Positions 1 through 5,634 of a DNA stretch of 6,130 nt are shown piece by piece. Position 1 is the first letter of the stretch. Each line of letters starts with the position of its first letter. The notes under the pieces were generated by a model. It was not told where the DNA came from. It saw only the letters and a list, made by a program, of their open reading frames with translations, and made no database searches. Both the position numbers and the translations under genes were made by a program. This stretch comes from Cyclobacteriaceae bacterium. Lineage in GTDB: Bacteria; Bacteroidota; Bacteroidia; Cytophagales; Cyclobacteriaceae. The stretch is taken from NCBI GenBank assembly GCA_025363495.1, contig JANYDR010000423.1, positions 1 through 6,130 on the forward strand. The letters run 5' to 3'.

Positions 1-1
1 T

Positions 2-583
2 ACTGGTGATAGCCTGGTAAGCATTTCAAATTGGTACGCTTCCTGCGAAGGTCTGCCAATGAAAGCTTTTGTAATGAAAAGTTTCATTAATTCTTATGAA
101 ACCAAAAAGACTTTTGAGGATACTATCATGGGGATGGACGCAATTATTGTGGGAGGTGGAAATACGTTGAATATGATTGCTGTTTGGAAAGCTCAGGGAA
201 TTGATGTCGCCTTGCGAAAGGCCTACGATTCGGGCATACTAATGTCTGGCGGCAGTGCCGGATCACTCTGCTGGTTTCAAAGTGGCACCACGGATTCAAG
301 ACCAATCAATTTATCTAAAGTAGAATGTCTTGGATGGCTAAAAGGCTCTCACTGCCCTCATTACGATGCTGAAGCATTCAGAAGACCATTATATCAGGAG
401 CTGATAAAGAAAGGAGAACTCGCACCAGGTTACGCGTGTGATAACCTGTCAGGTATCTACTTTGAAAACGAGCAATTTGTTAAGTCGGTCTCTCTCAATA
501 AGGAAAGCAATTCCTATTATGTAGACCTAATGGGAAGTCAGGTAAGTGAAAAACCCATACTCTCAGAAATAATAAATCCTTAA
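2..583 (+). CDS. Peptidase E-like protein (S51 family, class I glutamine amidotransferase fold), 5' end missing
   Basis: The frame is open from the left edge of the window, so the gene is cut. 193 codons are visible, and family members of about 230 residues suggest 30-40 N-terminal residues are missing. The visible part begins TGDS, which fits the family's usual (P)TAxGDS stretch. Then come VGGGNT (coded around 149-166) and the nucleophile elbow GGSAGS with its Ser codon at 254-256. An Asp follows 13 residues later in GTTDS, and a His 35 residues after the Ser in CPHYD. This Ser/Asp/His order and spacing match S51 serine peptidases such as dipeptidase E, which cleaves Asp-X dipeptides in the cytoplasm. 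The phrases SAGSLCWF and GSHCPHYDAE resemble the Bacillus YgaJ type more than E. coli PepE, so the true substrate is uncertain. There is no signal peptide in the visible part. The ATG at 59 is internal and should not be taken as the start. No convincing terminator follows. Confidence 0.88.
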   Translation, partial: TGDSLVSISNWYASCEGLPMKAFVMKSFINSYETKKTFEDTIMGMDAIIVGGGNTLNMIAVWKAQGIDVALRKAYDSGILMSGGSAGSLCWFQSGTTDSRPINLSKVECLGWLKGSHCPHYDAEAFRRPLYQELIKKGELAPGYACDNLSGIYFENEQFVKSVSLNKESNSYYVDLMGSQVSEKPILSEIINP

Positions 584-664
584 TCACAGATTATCGTAGT
601 TACGATCTTTGTCAAACTACCCAGAACCTAGAATCTAGAACTATTCCAACACATTAATCGTCAC

Positions 665-790
665 TCAATATTTATAGGCAATAAGGATTTTATTTGCTTT
701 TGACAGCTTATTCATATCCAGTTTGCTTACAGATGGAAGCACCCATTTATTAAGTTTGGATAAGACCTTGAAAAATGATTTCCTGAACAT
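665..790 (-). CDS. Small basic protein (41 aa), possibly truncated by an in-frame TGA
   Basis: On the minus strand an ATG at 790-788 opens a 41-codon frame that ends at TGA 667-665. The product starts MFRKSFFKVLSKLNK, continues with WVLPS and a KLSKANK segment, and ends IAYKY. It is rich in Lys and has an amphipathic look. Beyond the TGA the frame continues VTINVLE and stops at TAG 643-641. From memory, a family of roughly 50-residue Bacteroidota proteins has this arrangement (basic aromatic start, LPS, SKA/K, then YRYWVT...L near the end). That would put a Trp exactly where the TGA stands, so TGG to TGA by one substitution would explain the short frame. Support for a real gene is the protein-like pattern plus a good TTTG/TAnnTTTG promoter immediately upstream (820-853). 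Function unknown. It may be an intact short version, a recent pseudogene, or a sequencing error at one base. Confidence 0.55.
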   Translation of the reverse strand: MFRKSFFKVLSKLNKWVLPSVSKLDMNKLSKANKILIAYKY

Positions 791-819
791 AGCCGTAGGT
801 TGAATAGGTAGTTGCAAAT

Positions 820-853
820 CAAATTTAGTAAAAACTTACATTAGGCTCTCAAA
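820..853 (-). promoter_or_regulatory. Bacteroidota-type promoter for the small minus-strand gene
   Basis: Read on the minus strand, TTTG (853-850) is followed after 22 bases by TAAATTTG (827-820). This fits the Bacteroidota consensus TTTG-n19 to 21-TAnnTTTG except that the spacer is one base long. Transcription would start near 812, giving a leader of about 20 bases before the ATG at 790. The match supports the small gene being expressed. Confidence 0.5.
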
Positions 854-857
854 AGGC

Positions 858-865
858 TACCTTTG
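858..865 (+). promoter_or_regulatory. Promoter -7 element for truA-like gene
   Basis: TACCTTTG matches the Bacteroidota -7 consensus TAnnTTTG exactly. It lies 31 bases before the TTG start at 897, so the leader would be about 25 bases. No good TTTG is found 19-21 bases upstream (only CTTAC-like sequence near 835-839), so the -33 element is weak or absent. It lies back to back with the minus-strand promoter at 820-853. Confidence 0.5.
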
Positions 866-896
866 TAACGCAGCAATCGAAATCATCACGAATTCA

Positions 897-1706
897 TTGA
901 AACGATACTTCTTCCATATCGGATATAACGGACACAATTACCGGGGCTGGCAGAGGCAATCAATAGCTGTTAACATTCAGGAAGTTGTTGAGACTACGCT
1001 CAGCCAGATTCTTAAGACTAATATCACAGCGGTAGGTTGTGGCAGGACAGATGCACAAGTCCATGCCAGTCAGTTCTTCTTTCATGCCGATATAAAAGAG
1101 CAGTGGGATTATGATTTATTGTTTAGGATAAATAAGATCCTTCCGGATGATATTGCAGTATTTGAAATTATTCCGGTGACTGATTTGGCTCATGCCCGGT
1201 TCGACGCCACACAGCGCACGTATGATTACTTTATCCACACCTACAAAGATCCTTTTCTAGGTAATCTAAGTTCTTTCTATCTGGAAAGGAACCTTAACCT
1301 GGATAAAATGCGGAGTGCAACAGCGCTTCTATTGCGTTACAATGACTATGGTGGCTTGTGTAAAACTCCTTCAAGTTATCGAACTACTATTTGCAATGTC
1401 ACCACTGCCGGGCTGTATTCAGATGCATCAGGGGATAAATTGCGCTTTCAAATTTCTGCCAATCGCTTCCTGGCCAGAATGATTAGAATTGTCGTAGCAA
1501 AGCTTCTTGAAATTGGAAGGGGAGATCTTAGCCTCGAAGAATTTGAAGATTATCTTATAAGTCGAAAGACTCCAAAGATTATAGAGCCAGCTTATCCCCA
1601 GGGGCTGTATCTTTCCAAGGTCGTTTATCCTTATTTGGACATACCGTCTAGAACTGAATTTTCGCCGTTTTTTATACATGCAACTGATCGTTGGCTCCCT
1701 GTTTGA
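897..1706 (+). CDS. truA: TruA-family tRNA pseudouridine synthase (divergent paralog)
   Basis: The 269-residue product is full length for TruA, which converts uridine 38-40 of the tRNA anticodon arm to pseudouridine. The N-terminus has the usual beta strand and YxGxxYRGWQRQ motif (residues 10-21). The catalytic motif is GCGRTDAQVHASQ with the nucleophile Asp at residue 52. The central RTYDYFIHTYKDPF and the C-terminal ANRFLARMIRIVVAKLLEIG and PQGLYLSKVVYP segments also fit. Several normally strong positions differ: the Gly of GRTDAGVHA is Gln, GNGF is ANRF, and the HDFSSF region reads NDYGGL. Such DAQVHA proteins are, from memory, a second TruA-like group in Bacteroidota, so a separate housekeeping truA may exist elsewhere and the target RNA site is not certain. 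The start is TTG at 897. The frame is closed by TGA at 801 with no ATG between, and the first strand starts directly after it. A promoter lies at 858 and a strong terminator at 1727. Confidence 0.88.
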   Translation: MKRYFFHIGYNGHNYRGWQRQSIAVNIQEVVETTLSQILKTNITAVGCGRTDAQVHASQFFFHADIKEQWDYDLLFRINKILPDDIAVFEIIPVTDLAHARFDATQRTYDYFIHTYKDPFLGNLSSFYLERNLNLDKMRSATALLLRYNDYGGLCKTPSSYRTTICNVTTAGLYSDASGDKLRFQISANRFLARMIRIVVAKLLEIGRGDLSLEEFEDYLISRKTPKIIEPAYPQGLYLSKVVYPYLDIPSRTEFSPFFIHATDRWLPV

Positions 1707-1726
1707 AGAAGTAATAAATAAATAAA

Positions 1727-1755
1727 AAAGAGAAGGCAAATTTTGCCTTCTCTTT
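1727..1755. terminator. Bidirectional intrinsic terminator between truA-like gene and the 1773-2177 gene
   Basis: Arms 1727-1740 (AAAGAGAAGGCAAA) and 1742-1755 are perfect reverse complements. In practice they form an 11-bp stem, AAAGAGAAGGC, closed by an A/T loop. The stem begins in an A run on the left and ends in CTTTC on the right, so it can work in both directions. It sits between convergent genes ending at 1706 and 1773. Confidence 0.85.
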
Positions 1756-1772
1756 CCCGATAATCACAATGA

Positions 1773-2177
1773 TTATTTTTTAGCCCACACTTCAACTACA
1801 GCTTTGTCTTTATCCTTGTTCACAGTATCATACCAGAATGTTATTTTTTCGATAACTCTTTTGTTCCCTTTTAAATCAATGAACTGGCCATCGTTATTTT
1901 TTGACAATTCCGCTGGAAGCTTTACGTCCTGAGTTTCACCATTCGCAAAGTGAACTGTCACTTTATGAATATTTATCGTTCCATTATTTACTTTGATCTT
2001 CAATGCTGTATACGTTTTTTTTTGGCTCGCTGTCACAACATCCCGGTCAAGCGTAAAGTCAACAACCTTGGTTCCAAGTTTGTCCCAAGTAAGGGTGTTT
2101 TGCGCAAAAAGAATTCCGCTGGTGAGCATTAATCCCACCGCTATTAAGTAGCTTATTTTTATTGTTTGTCTTTCCAT
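1773..2177 (-). CDS. Small exported protein of unknown function (possibly DUF2541-like)
   Basis: The product has 134 residues. Residues 1-25 form a signal peptide (a short basic start, a hydrophobic core ISYLIAVGLMLTSGILF, then AQ), so it should be secreted to the periplasm or beyond. There is no lipobox Cys. The mature part is rich in alternating hydrophobic residues and Thr/Val/Lys, as in a single beta-sandwich. It includes DFTLDRDVV, ALKIKVNNGTINIHKVTVHF, a GETQDVKLP turn, DLKGNKRVIEKITFWYDT, and a final EVWAKK strand. The paired pattern of an RDVV strand, an INIH strand, DLKG.KR and WYDT reminds me of DUF2541-type small secreted proteins, but this is memory only. It is probably the last gene of a minus-strand group, 39 bases after the 2217-2456 gene, and it ends at the shared terminator 1727-1755. 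No catalytic motif is seen. Confidence 0.78.
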   Translation of the reverse strand: MERQTIKISYLIAVGLMLTSGILFAQNTLTWDKLGTKVVDFTLDRDVVTASQKKTYTALKIKVNNGTINIHKVTVHFANGETQDVKLPAELSKNNDGQFIDLKGNKRVIEKITFWYDTVNKDKDKAVVEVWAKK

Positions 2178-2216
2178 ATTGAATAATGTTTATTTTTATT
2201 TAACAGTGTTCATTTC

Positions 2217-2456
2217 TTATTCACCTTCTTCATAAGCCTTTTTATCGTAAAGACTGCCAGACGATTTTTTTGGAACTTCTGAAAGTCGTTGTTTCATATG
2301 CTTTAAAGAAGTATCAGTCTGGCCAGTCATATCTCTGTCTATTTTCTCTTCATCTTTAGCCTTGGGCTTTTTAAAAAGAGGAGCACCCGGTTTGCTTTTG
2401 CCTTTGGGTAAGGGACTTGCTCCGTGATTGGGGTCATTATCTTCTGTGTGTGTCAT
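2217..2456 (-). CDS. Lysine-rich, probably disordered small protein, function unknown
   Basis: This 79-residue product has no hydrophobic core. About one residue in six is Lys, with many Asp, Glu, Ser, Pro and Gly. The N-terminus is acidic and polar (THTEDNDPNHG), followed by a Pro/Gly/Lys-rich middle (LPKGKSKPGAPLFKKPKAK). The C-terminal part could form one helix (SLKHMKQRLSEV) before a polar tail ending YEEGE. There is no signal peptide, so it is likely cytoplasmic and unfolded alone, perhaps binding nucleic acid or a partner protein. It begins at ATG 2456, 70 bases after the 3D-domain gene and 39 bases before the small exported protein gene. I do not recognise the family. Codon use and the flanking same-strand genes argue that it is real, but the evidence is modest. 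Confidence 0.62.
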   Translation of the reverse strand: MTHTEDNDPNHGASPLPKGKSKPGAPLFKKPKAKDEEKIDRDMTGQTDTSLKHMKQRLSEVPKKSSGSLYDKKAYEEGE

Positions 2457-2526
2457 GATATTTTTTTTAGGTAATTACTAATTTCGTGCCATTAGCTTTC
2501 ATTGGATTGTGGAATAAATCCCACGC

Positions 2527-2988
2527 TCATACTAGTGCAGTAATCTTCGAAATTTTTACATTTTTCCATTTGCCCAGTGTCCGGATTTTTCTGTCGAACA
2601 GCAGATCTCCTCGGTTTCTATATCTCTTATTCAAGTTGTCCTGAATTATCCACAGTCCGTCAATTTGTGGATCACCTGCCACTATTCTTACTGTGTCTCC
2701 ATAGTTGAAATCACCCTTCCAGCGTTTCAACAGATTCCTTGACAATGCCATCCAACGAAGCTGCTGCTTGCCCAATTTCAGAGTATCTATTCTTGCATTA
2801 CTGGCAGTAACTAAAGGCGTTCGATCGCATTGCCCATAGCTTGGATTATAAACGGTTAATGTCTCCAAAACATAGCTAATTTCAACGAATCCGCGCGTTT
2901 TCTTACCCATTCCCTGTATGTAAGAACCTGTGTTTGGCACAATTGCAAATGCCAATGAGAGTAATAAAACAAGCGCGATTTTTTTCAT
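2527..2988 (-). CDS. Exported 3D-domain protein (RlpA/MltA-type double-psi beta barrel)
   Basis: The product has 153 residues. Residues 1-17 are a Lys-Lys start and a strongly hydrophobic stretch (IALVLLLSLAFAIV), a signal peptide for export. From about residue 43 it follows the 3D domain pattern: TVYNPSYGQCDRTPLVTASNARI, then a strand with RWMALSRNLL (where the family has the AVDP-like strand), FNYGDTVRIV, and DGLWIIQDNLNKRYRNRGDLLFD. Conserved-type Asp residues sit near 117, 128 and 132. In known proteins this barrel binds or cuts peptidoglycan (the MltA C-terminal domain, RlpA, and Stationary-phase proteins such as YocH). Here the barrel stands alone, with no LysM, SPOR or catalytic MltA barrel. 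Envelope function is likely, enzymatic activity unproven. It could be the first gene of the minus-strand trio. No clear promoter was found upstream, only a TATTTTTC-like stretch near 3030. Confidence 0.75.
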   Translation of the reverse strand: MKKIALVLLLSLAFAIVPNTGSYIQGMGKKTRGFVEISYVLETLTVYNPSYGQCDRTPLVTASNARIDTLKLGKQQLRWMALSRNLLKRWKGDFNYGDTVRIVAGDPQIDGLWIIQDNLNKRYRNRGDLLFDRKIRTLGKWKNVKISKITALV

Positions 2989-3070
2989 AAGACCAGGACG
3001 TCAGCCCCGATCTGTGTTGAAAAATATCATGCCATCACAGAAAAAATAGTTCGCTCTGAATGCGAGTAGC

Positions 3071-3102
3071 TTCGGTTCTACAATTGAGATGGAATAGTTT
3101 TT
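3071..3102 (+). promoter_or_regulatory. Weak candidate promoter for the DUF4382 gene
   Basis: TTCG (3071-3074) and TAGTTTTT (3095-3102) are separated by 20 bases. Each differs by one base from the Bacteroidota elements TTTG and TAnnTTTG. The spacing is right, and the predicted leader before ATG 3142 would be about 30 bases. With two imperfect elements in AT-rich DNA this is only a candidate. Confidence 0.25.
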
Positions 3103-3141
3103 ATATAAACTAATTAAGCAAAACATATAAACATCAATTCT

Positions 3142-4101
3142 ATGAAATCACTGTTTTCTACACGCATGAAACCGCTGCTGTTTGCATGCGTGATTTTATT
3201 TTCACAAGCGTGCTCAAAATCTTCCGATAATGTCATAGGAAGCGGTGACGTTGACTTTCAAATGACAGATGCCCCTTCAGATGATGCAAGTATAAATGGC
3301 GTGTTTGTAACTGTCTCGGATATTAAAGTTGATGGCACTTCAATATCAGGATTCTCAAAACAGACAATTGATCTGAAGGCTTTTCAGGAAGGAAATGCAA
3401 AGCTCGTTGCTACTACACGTCTGACTGCAAAGGATTATAGTAATCTAACTCTCGTTTTAGATGCTGACGCAGACGCCACTGGTGCTGCTCCGGGATGTTA
3501 TGTTCTTACCACCGATGGAACGAAATATAAGCTAAAAAGTAGTGGCACAATAACTGTTACATTGAACAATAGCTGGACTGTTGTTGCCAATTCAAAATCA
3601 ACAATTATCCTTGATTTTAATATTCGGAAAGCCATTCGTCAGATAAGTGATCAGGCTATTCGTTATAATTTTTCCAGCAGTGACAATCTTCAAACCTCAA
3701 TTCGTTTGGTGAATCAGAGTAAAGTAGGCACTATTAATGGAAACTATAGTGAGACGACGACTATTACAGCTGATAAGATCTTTGTGTATGCATATAAGAA
3801 AGGAACATTTGATTCCGGAATTGAAACCACACCCCAGGGTGACGATGCAATTCTGTTTAAGAATGCCGTCACAAGTGCTGAAGTCAGAGGATCATTGTCG
3901 GCGAGAAGCTATAAGCTAGCGTATGTTGAGGCTGGTGATTATGAATTGCACTTCGCGTCCTATATTAAAGACGTTTCTAATCATTACGTTTTTCAAAACT
4001 TATTAACAGCTCAGCTTTCAGTCAATGGTTCTGCCGCCAGTGTTGTTACGGTTCAGGCGGGTATTAATTCATCGGTGTCTTCTACCATTACTGGTATATA
4101 G
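3142..4101 (+). CDS. DUF4382 domain lipoprotein
   Basis: The product has 319 residues. Residues 1-24 are a lipoprotein signal: basic residues, the core PLLFACVILF, then SQAC with the acylated Cys at 24. The following SKSSDN is a typical flexible tether. The start could also be the ATG at 3166 (Met 9), which would give a shorter signal. Residues 35 to about 170 match DUF4382: a first strand with MTDAPSDDASINGVFVTVSDIKV, a central DLKAFQEG and lysine/threonine strands, and the closing TIILDFNIRKAIRQI followed by SIRLVNQSKVGTINGNY. The last 120 residues form a second beta-rich region (FVYAYKKGTF, AYVEAGDYELHFASYI) like an Ig or carboxypeptidase-regulatory fold. DUF4382 proteins are surface or periplasmic lipoproteins of unknown role, common in Bacteroidota. 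The gene is alone on its strand and ends at the shared terminator 4115-4152. Confidence 0.88.
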   Translation: MKSLFSTRMKPLLFACVILFSQACSKSSDNVIGSGDVDFQMTDAPSDDASINGVFVTVSDIKVDGTSISGFSKQTIDLKAFQEGNAKLVATTRLTAKDYSNLTLVLDADADATGAAPGCYVLTTDGTKYKLKSSGTITVTLNNSWTVVANSKSTIILDFNIRKAIRQISDQAIRYNFSSSDNLQTSIRLVNQSKVGTINGNYSETTTITADKIFVYAYKKGTFDSGIETTPQGDDAILFKNAVTSAEVRGSLSARSYKLAYVEAGDYELHFASYIKDVSNHYVFQNLLTAQLSVNGSAASVVTVQAGINSSVSSTITGI

Positions 4102-4114
4102 TACAAACTCACAC

Positions 4115-4152
4115 AACAAAAATGTGCTGGAATATTTCGGAGCATTTTTGTT
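4115..4152. terminator. Bidirectional intrinsic terminator between the DUF4382 gene and the 66-aa membrane protein gene
   Basis: The left arm at 4115-4128 (AACAAAAATGTGCT) pairs with the right arm at 4141-4152 (AGCATTTTTGTT). This gives 12 base pairs with a two-base TG bulge and a 12-base loop. The A run on one side and the T run on the other let it serve both convergent genes. The right arm runs two bases into the stop codon of the minus-strand gene (4153-4151). Confidence 0.75.
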
Positions 4153-4351
4153 ATAGAGCTCTTATTAATTTAAAGGGCAGCATAAATATTGCCCCGATCA
4201 CTTTAAAGACAACTTCAATCGTAAGCCCAACGATCCTGAAGGGTAATAGGATCAGCCACACTATCGGAAAGAGAAATATCAGTATTAGAGCGAGCGGCCA
4301 GCATGCAACTAATAGTAGGCACCACAAAATCATGACAACAAGTGTCTTCAT
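4151..4351 (-). CDS. Small hydrophobic membrane protein (66 aa), function unknown
   Basis: Nearly the whole 66-residue product is hydrophobic. A first membrane segment at about residues 3-37 is long enough for one long or two short helices, with Pro breaks at 19, 29 and 37 and several Trp residues (WPL, FPIVWLILLPF). An Arg at 39 is followed by a second segment, about 40-60 (IVGLTIEVVFKVIGAIFMLPF), which ends in basic KLIR. Glu 46 and Lys 50 lie in the second helix, so that part may be amphipathic and lie along the membrane. The pattern of WP, LLPFR and FMLP looks like a conserved short Bacteroidota membrane protein, but I cannot name it. The start is ATG 4351 and a candidate -7 element lies at 4436-4429. 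The gene is transcribed away from the sensor gene start and ends in the shared terminator. The opposite strand also has an open frame here, but its composition is not protein-like. Confidence 0.68.
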   Translation of the reverse strand: MKTLVVMILWCLLLVACWPLALILIFLFPIVWLILLPFRIVGLTIEVVFKVIGAIFMLPFKLIRAL

Positions 4352-4428
4352 CGGAGTTTTTATATGCCCTGATACAAAGAACCTACCAATAAGTTATTGA
4401 TTTGATTATCAGGTTGTTGAATTTGTTT

Positions 4429-4436
4429 CAAAAGTA
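4429..4436 (-). promoter_or_regulatory. Candidate -7 element for the 66-aa membrane protein gene
   Basis: On the minus strand this reads TACTTTTG, an exact match to TAnnTTTG. Transcription would begin near 4422, leaving a leader of about 70 bases before ATG 4351. No good TTTG lies 19-21 bases upstream, so only half of the promoter is supported. It lies in the 148-base gap after the sensor gene, which suggests the small gene has its own transcript. Confidence 0.38.
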
Positions 4437-4499
4437 ACATTTTACGAAATTGTACAGTGACCTGTGCACCTATGAACAGTGCAAATAGAATTGAGTAGT

Positions 4500-5438
4500 C
4501 TAATCTCGCTTGTCGCCTCTTTCTATTGCTCTTGTAATTGAATTGACTACCTCGTCCAGTTTGGACGCAGATGTTCCAAGATGCTCCACCAGTTTTTTTG
4601 ATTCATCATCGTGGTCAATTCTACTCATTAAGTTTATCAGTCCCAGTATACTCGCTACTGGCGCCCGAAGGTTGTGGGCATTAATAAAGGCATACTCTTC
4701 CAACGCCACATTCTTTTTCTCAAGTTCATGGGTCCGTTCTTTCACGAGCGACTCGAGATTTTCATTGATCCTGTCAATTATTTCTTTCTGACGCTTTAGC
4801 TCCTTGTTTTGATTTTGGATCTCCTCATTACTTAGTTGAAGGGCTAGCCTGGATTTGATCTCACGGATAATAAGATCATATCTCGTATTAATCAGAATAA
4901 CCATGAAGACTCCTGTAACGCACAGCAATAATCCTCCCTTCACAAAAAATTCTTCCATTCCAATTGAAGGATTGAGCGTTACAAATACAGTAGTCGCAAG
5001 GGCCGATAATACCAGCACGATCAGCGAGTAGCTAAGATTCCACATAACAAACATTGATGCTCCAATTAATAAGGCCATATAATTGAGGTTATGACCGATT
5101 AAATGCGTCTCATCAATAAGATAATAGGTGAAAGCATTTTGGAGAGATATGAGCATGAAAGGCACAAGGACTAGGTAATAGGATGGAAGTTTGAGCCTCT
5201 TTCTTAACAATAAAGTTACACCGGTAATAAGAGAAACACTTAGGCGGATTATCAGAAGTGTTTTCCAGTTGTCATTAATATTGATGTAGTCAGTAATGGC
5301 AAATAGCGGATCAAAAATAAGTCCGATCCATGCTCCAATAAAATGATACCTCGAAGAGACGTTCTCCATTTCGGATTTCGACGATTCGGGAGAAATTCGA
5401 GACAGGAACCGTTGAGATGTCAGTTGATTCTTTTCCAA
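4500..5438 (-). CDS. Membrane sensor with histidine-kinase dimerisation domain but no ATPase domain
   Basis: The product has 312 residues. After a polar N-terminus of about 30 residues there are six likely membrane helices, around residues 31-50, 59-78, 86-106, 117-133, 135-154 and 166-184. A coiled coil at about 190-248 (rich in NEEIQNQNKELKRQKE and ERTHELEKKN) leads to an H-box, EEYAFINAHNLRAPVAS, with the likely phospho-acceptor His at 255. A second helix (KKLVEHLGTSASKLDEVVNSI) completes the dimerisation and phosphotransfer domain. The protein then ends at GDKRD. The N, G1, F and G2 boxes of HATPase_c are absent, and the remaining 148 bases to the next gene cannot hold them. Such a protein could not phosphorylate itself. 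It might be phosphorylated by another kinase, form heterodimers, or act as a binding partner. The start chosen is TTG 5438. CTG 5444 and ATG 5369 (Met 24) also fit, and a TAA at 5450 closes the frame upstream. No promoter motif was recognised. Confidence 0.82.
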   Translation of the reverse strand: MEKNQLTSQRFLSRISPESSKSEMENVSSRYHFIGAWIGLIFDPLFAITDYININDNWKTLLIIRLSVSLITGVTLLLRKRLKLPSYYLVLVPFMLISLQNAFTYYLIDETHLIGHNLNYMALLIGASMFVMWNLSYSLIVLVLSALATTVFVTLNPSIGMEEFFVKGGLLLCVTGVFMVILINTRYDLIIREIKSRLALQLSNEEIQNQNKELKRQKEIIDRINENLESLVKERTHELEKKNVALEEYAFINAHNLRAPVASILGLINLMSRIDHDDESKKLVEHLGTSASKLDEVVNSITRAIERGDKRD

Positions 5439-5582
5439 TGCCAGACGTTAAAGACTTAACAAGCTAAAATATTAAATTTCCTCAATCCAAAAGGGAAAGC
5501 ATTTTTTACCGGTAGATTTAAGTAAAGCGAGGGTTAAATTATTTATTTTGTATTAACTGCTTTCAAGCATGGAATGTTTAAT

Positions 5583-5603
5583 CTAATCGTTAGCATTGAT
5601 TAG
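5583..5603. repeat. Short inverted repeat downstream of the GreA-like gene
   Basis: CTAATC (5583-5588) and GATTAG (5598-5603) can form a 6-bp stem, extended by two G-U type pairs, with a 7-9 base loop. It lies 32 bases past the end of the minus-strand GreA-like gene, so it could help end that transcript. There is no clean T run after it and the stem is AT-rich, so termination is uncertain. Further short palindromes (CAATT/AATTG at 5606-5622) add to the AT-rich structure. Confidence 0.28.
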
Positions 5604-5634
5604 GACAATTTGGAAATAATTGAAATTCAAACAA

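Noticed and set aside
593..606. Perfect inverted repeat ATCGTA-GT-TACGAT just after the peptidase E gene, a possible terminator or operator.
   Set aside because: The two-base loop forces the stem open to a few pairs, there is no T run, and nothing else marks it as a regulator site. The position would suit a weak terminator, but it cannot be supported.
665..667. TGA read as tryptophan or selenocysteine in the small gene.
   Set aside because: TGA ends the truA-like gene at 1704-1706, so it is a normal stop in this genome. No selenocysteine hairpin was seen, and a simple point mutation is enough.
1428..1739. Minus-strand open frame of about 100 codons inside and after the truA-like gene.
   Set aside because: It lies opposite well-conserved TruA motifs, runs through the terminator, and has no protein-like pattern or promoter.
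4451..4482. Near-inverted sequences TGTACAG/CTGTGCA and TGCAC/GTGCA after the sensor gene.
   Set aside because: The stems are short and overlapping, with a mismatch and no T run, so neither a terminator nor an operator can be argued.
4352..4499. Possible continuation of the sensor kinase into an ATPase domain in another minus-strand frame.
   Set aside because: A shifted frame is open for about 47 codons past the stop, but it shows none of the N, G1 or G2 box motifs and is far too short. It reads as chance.
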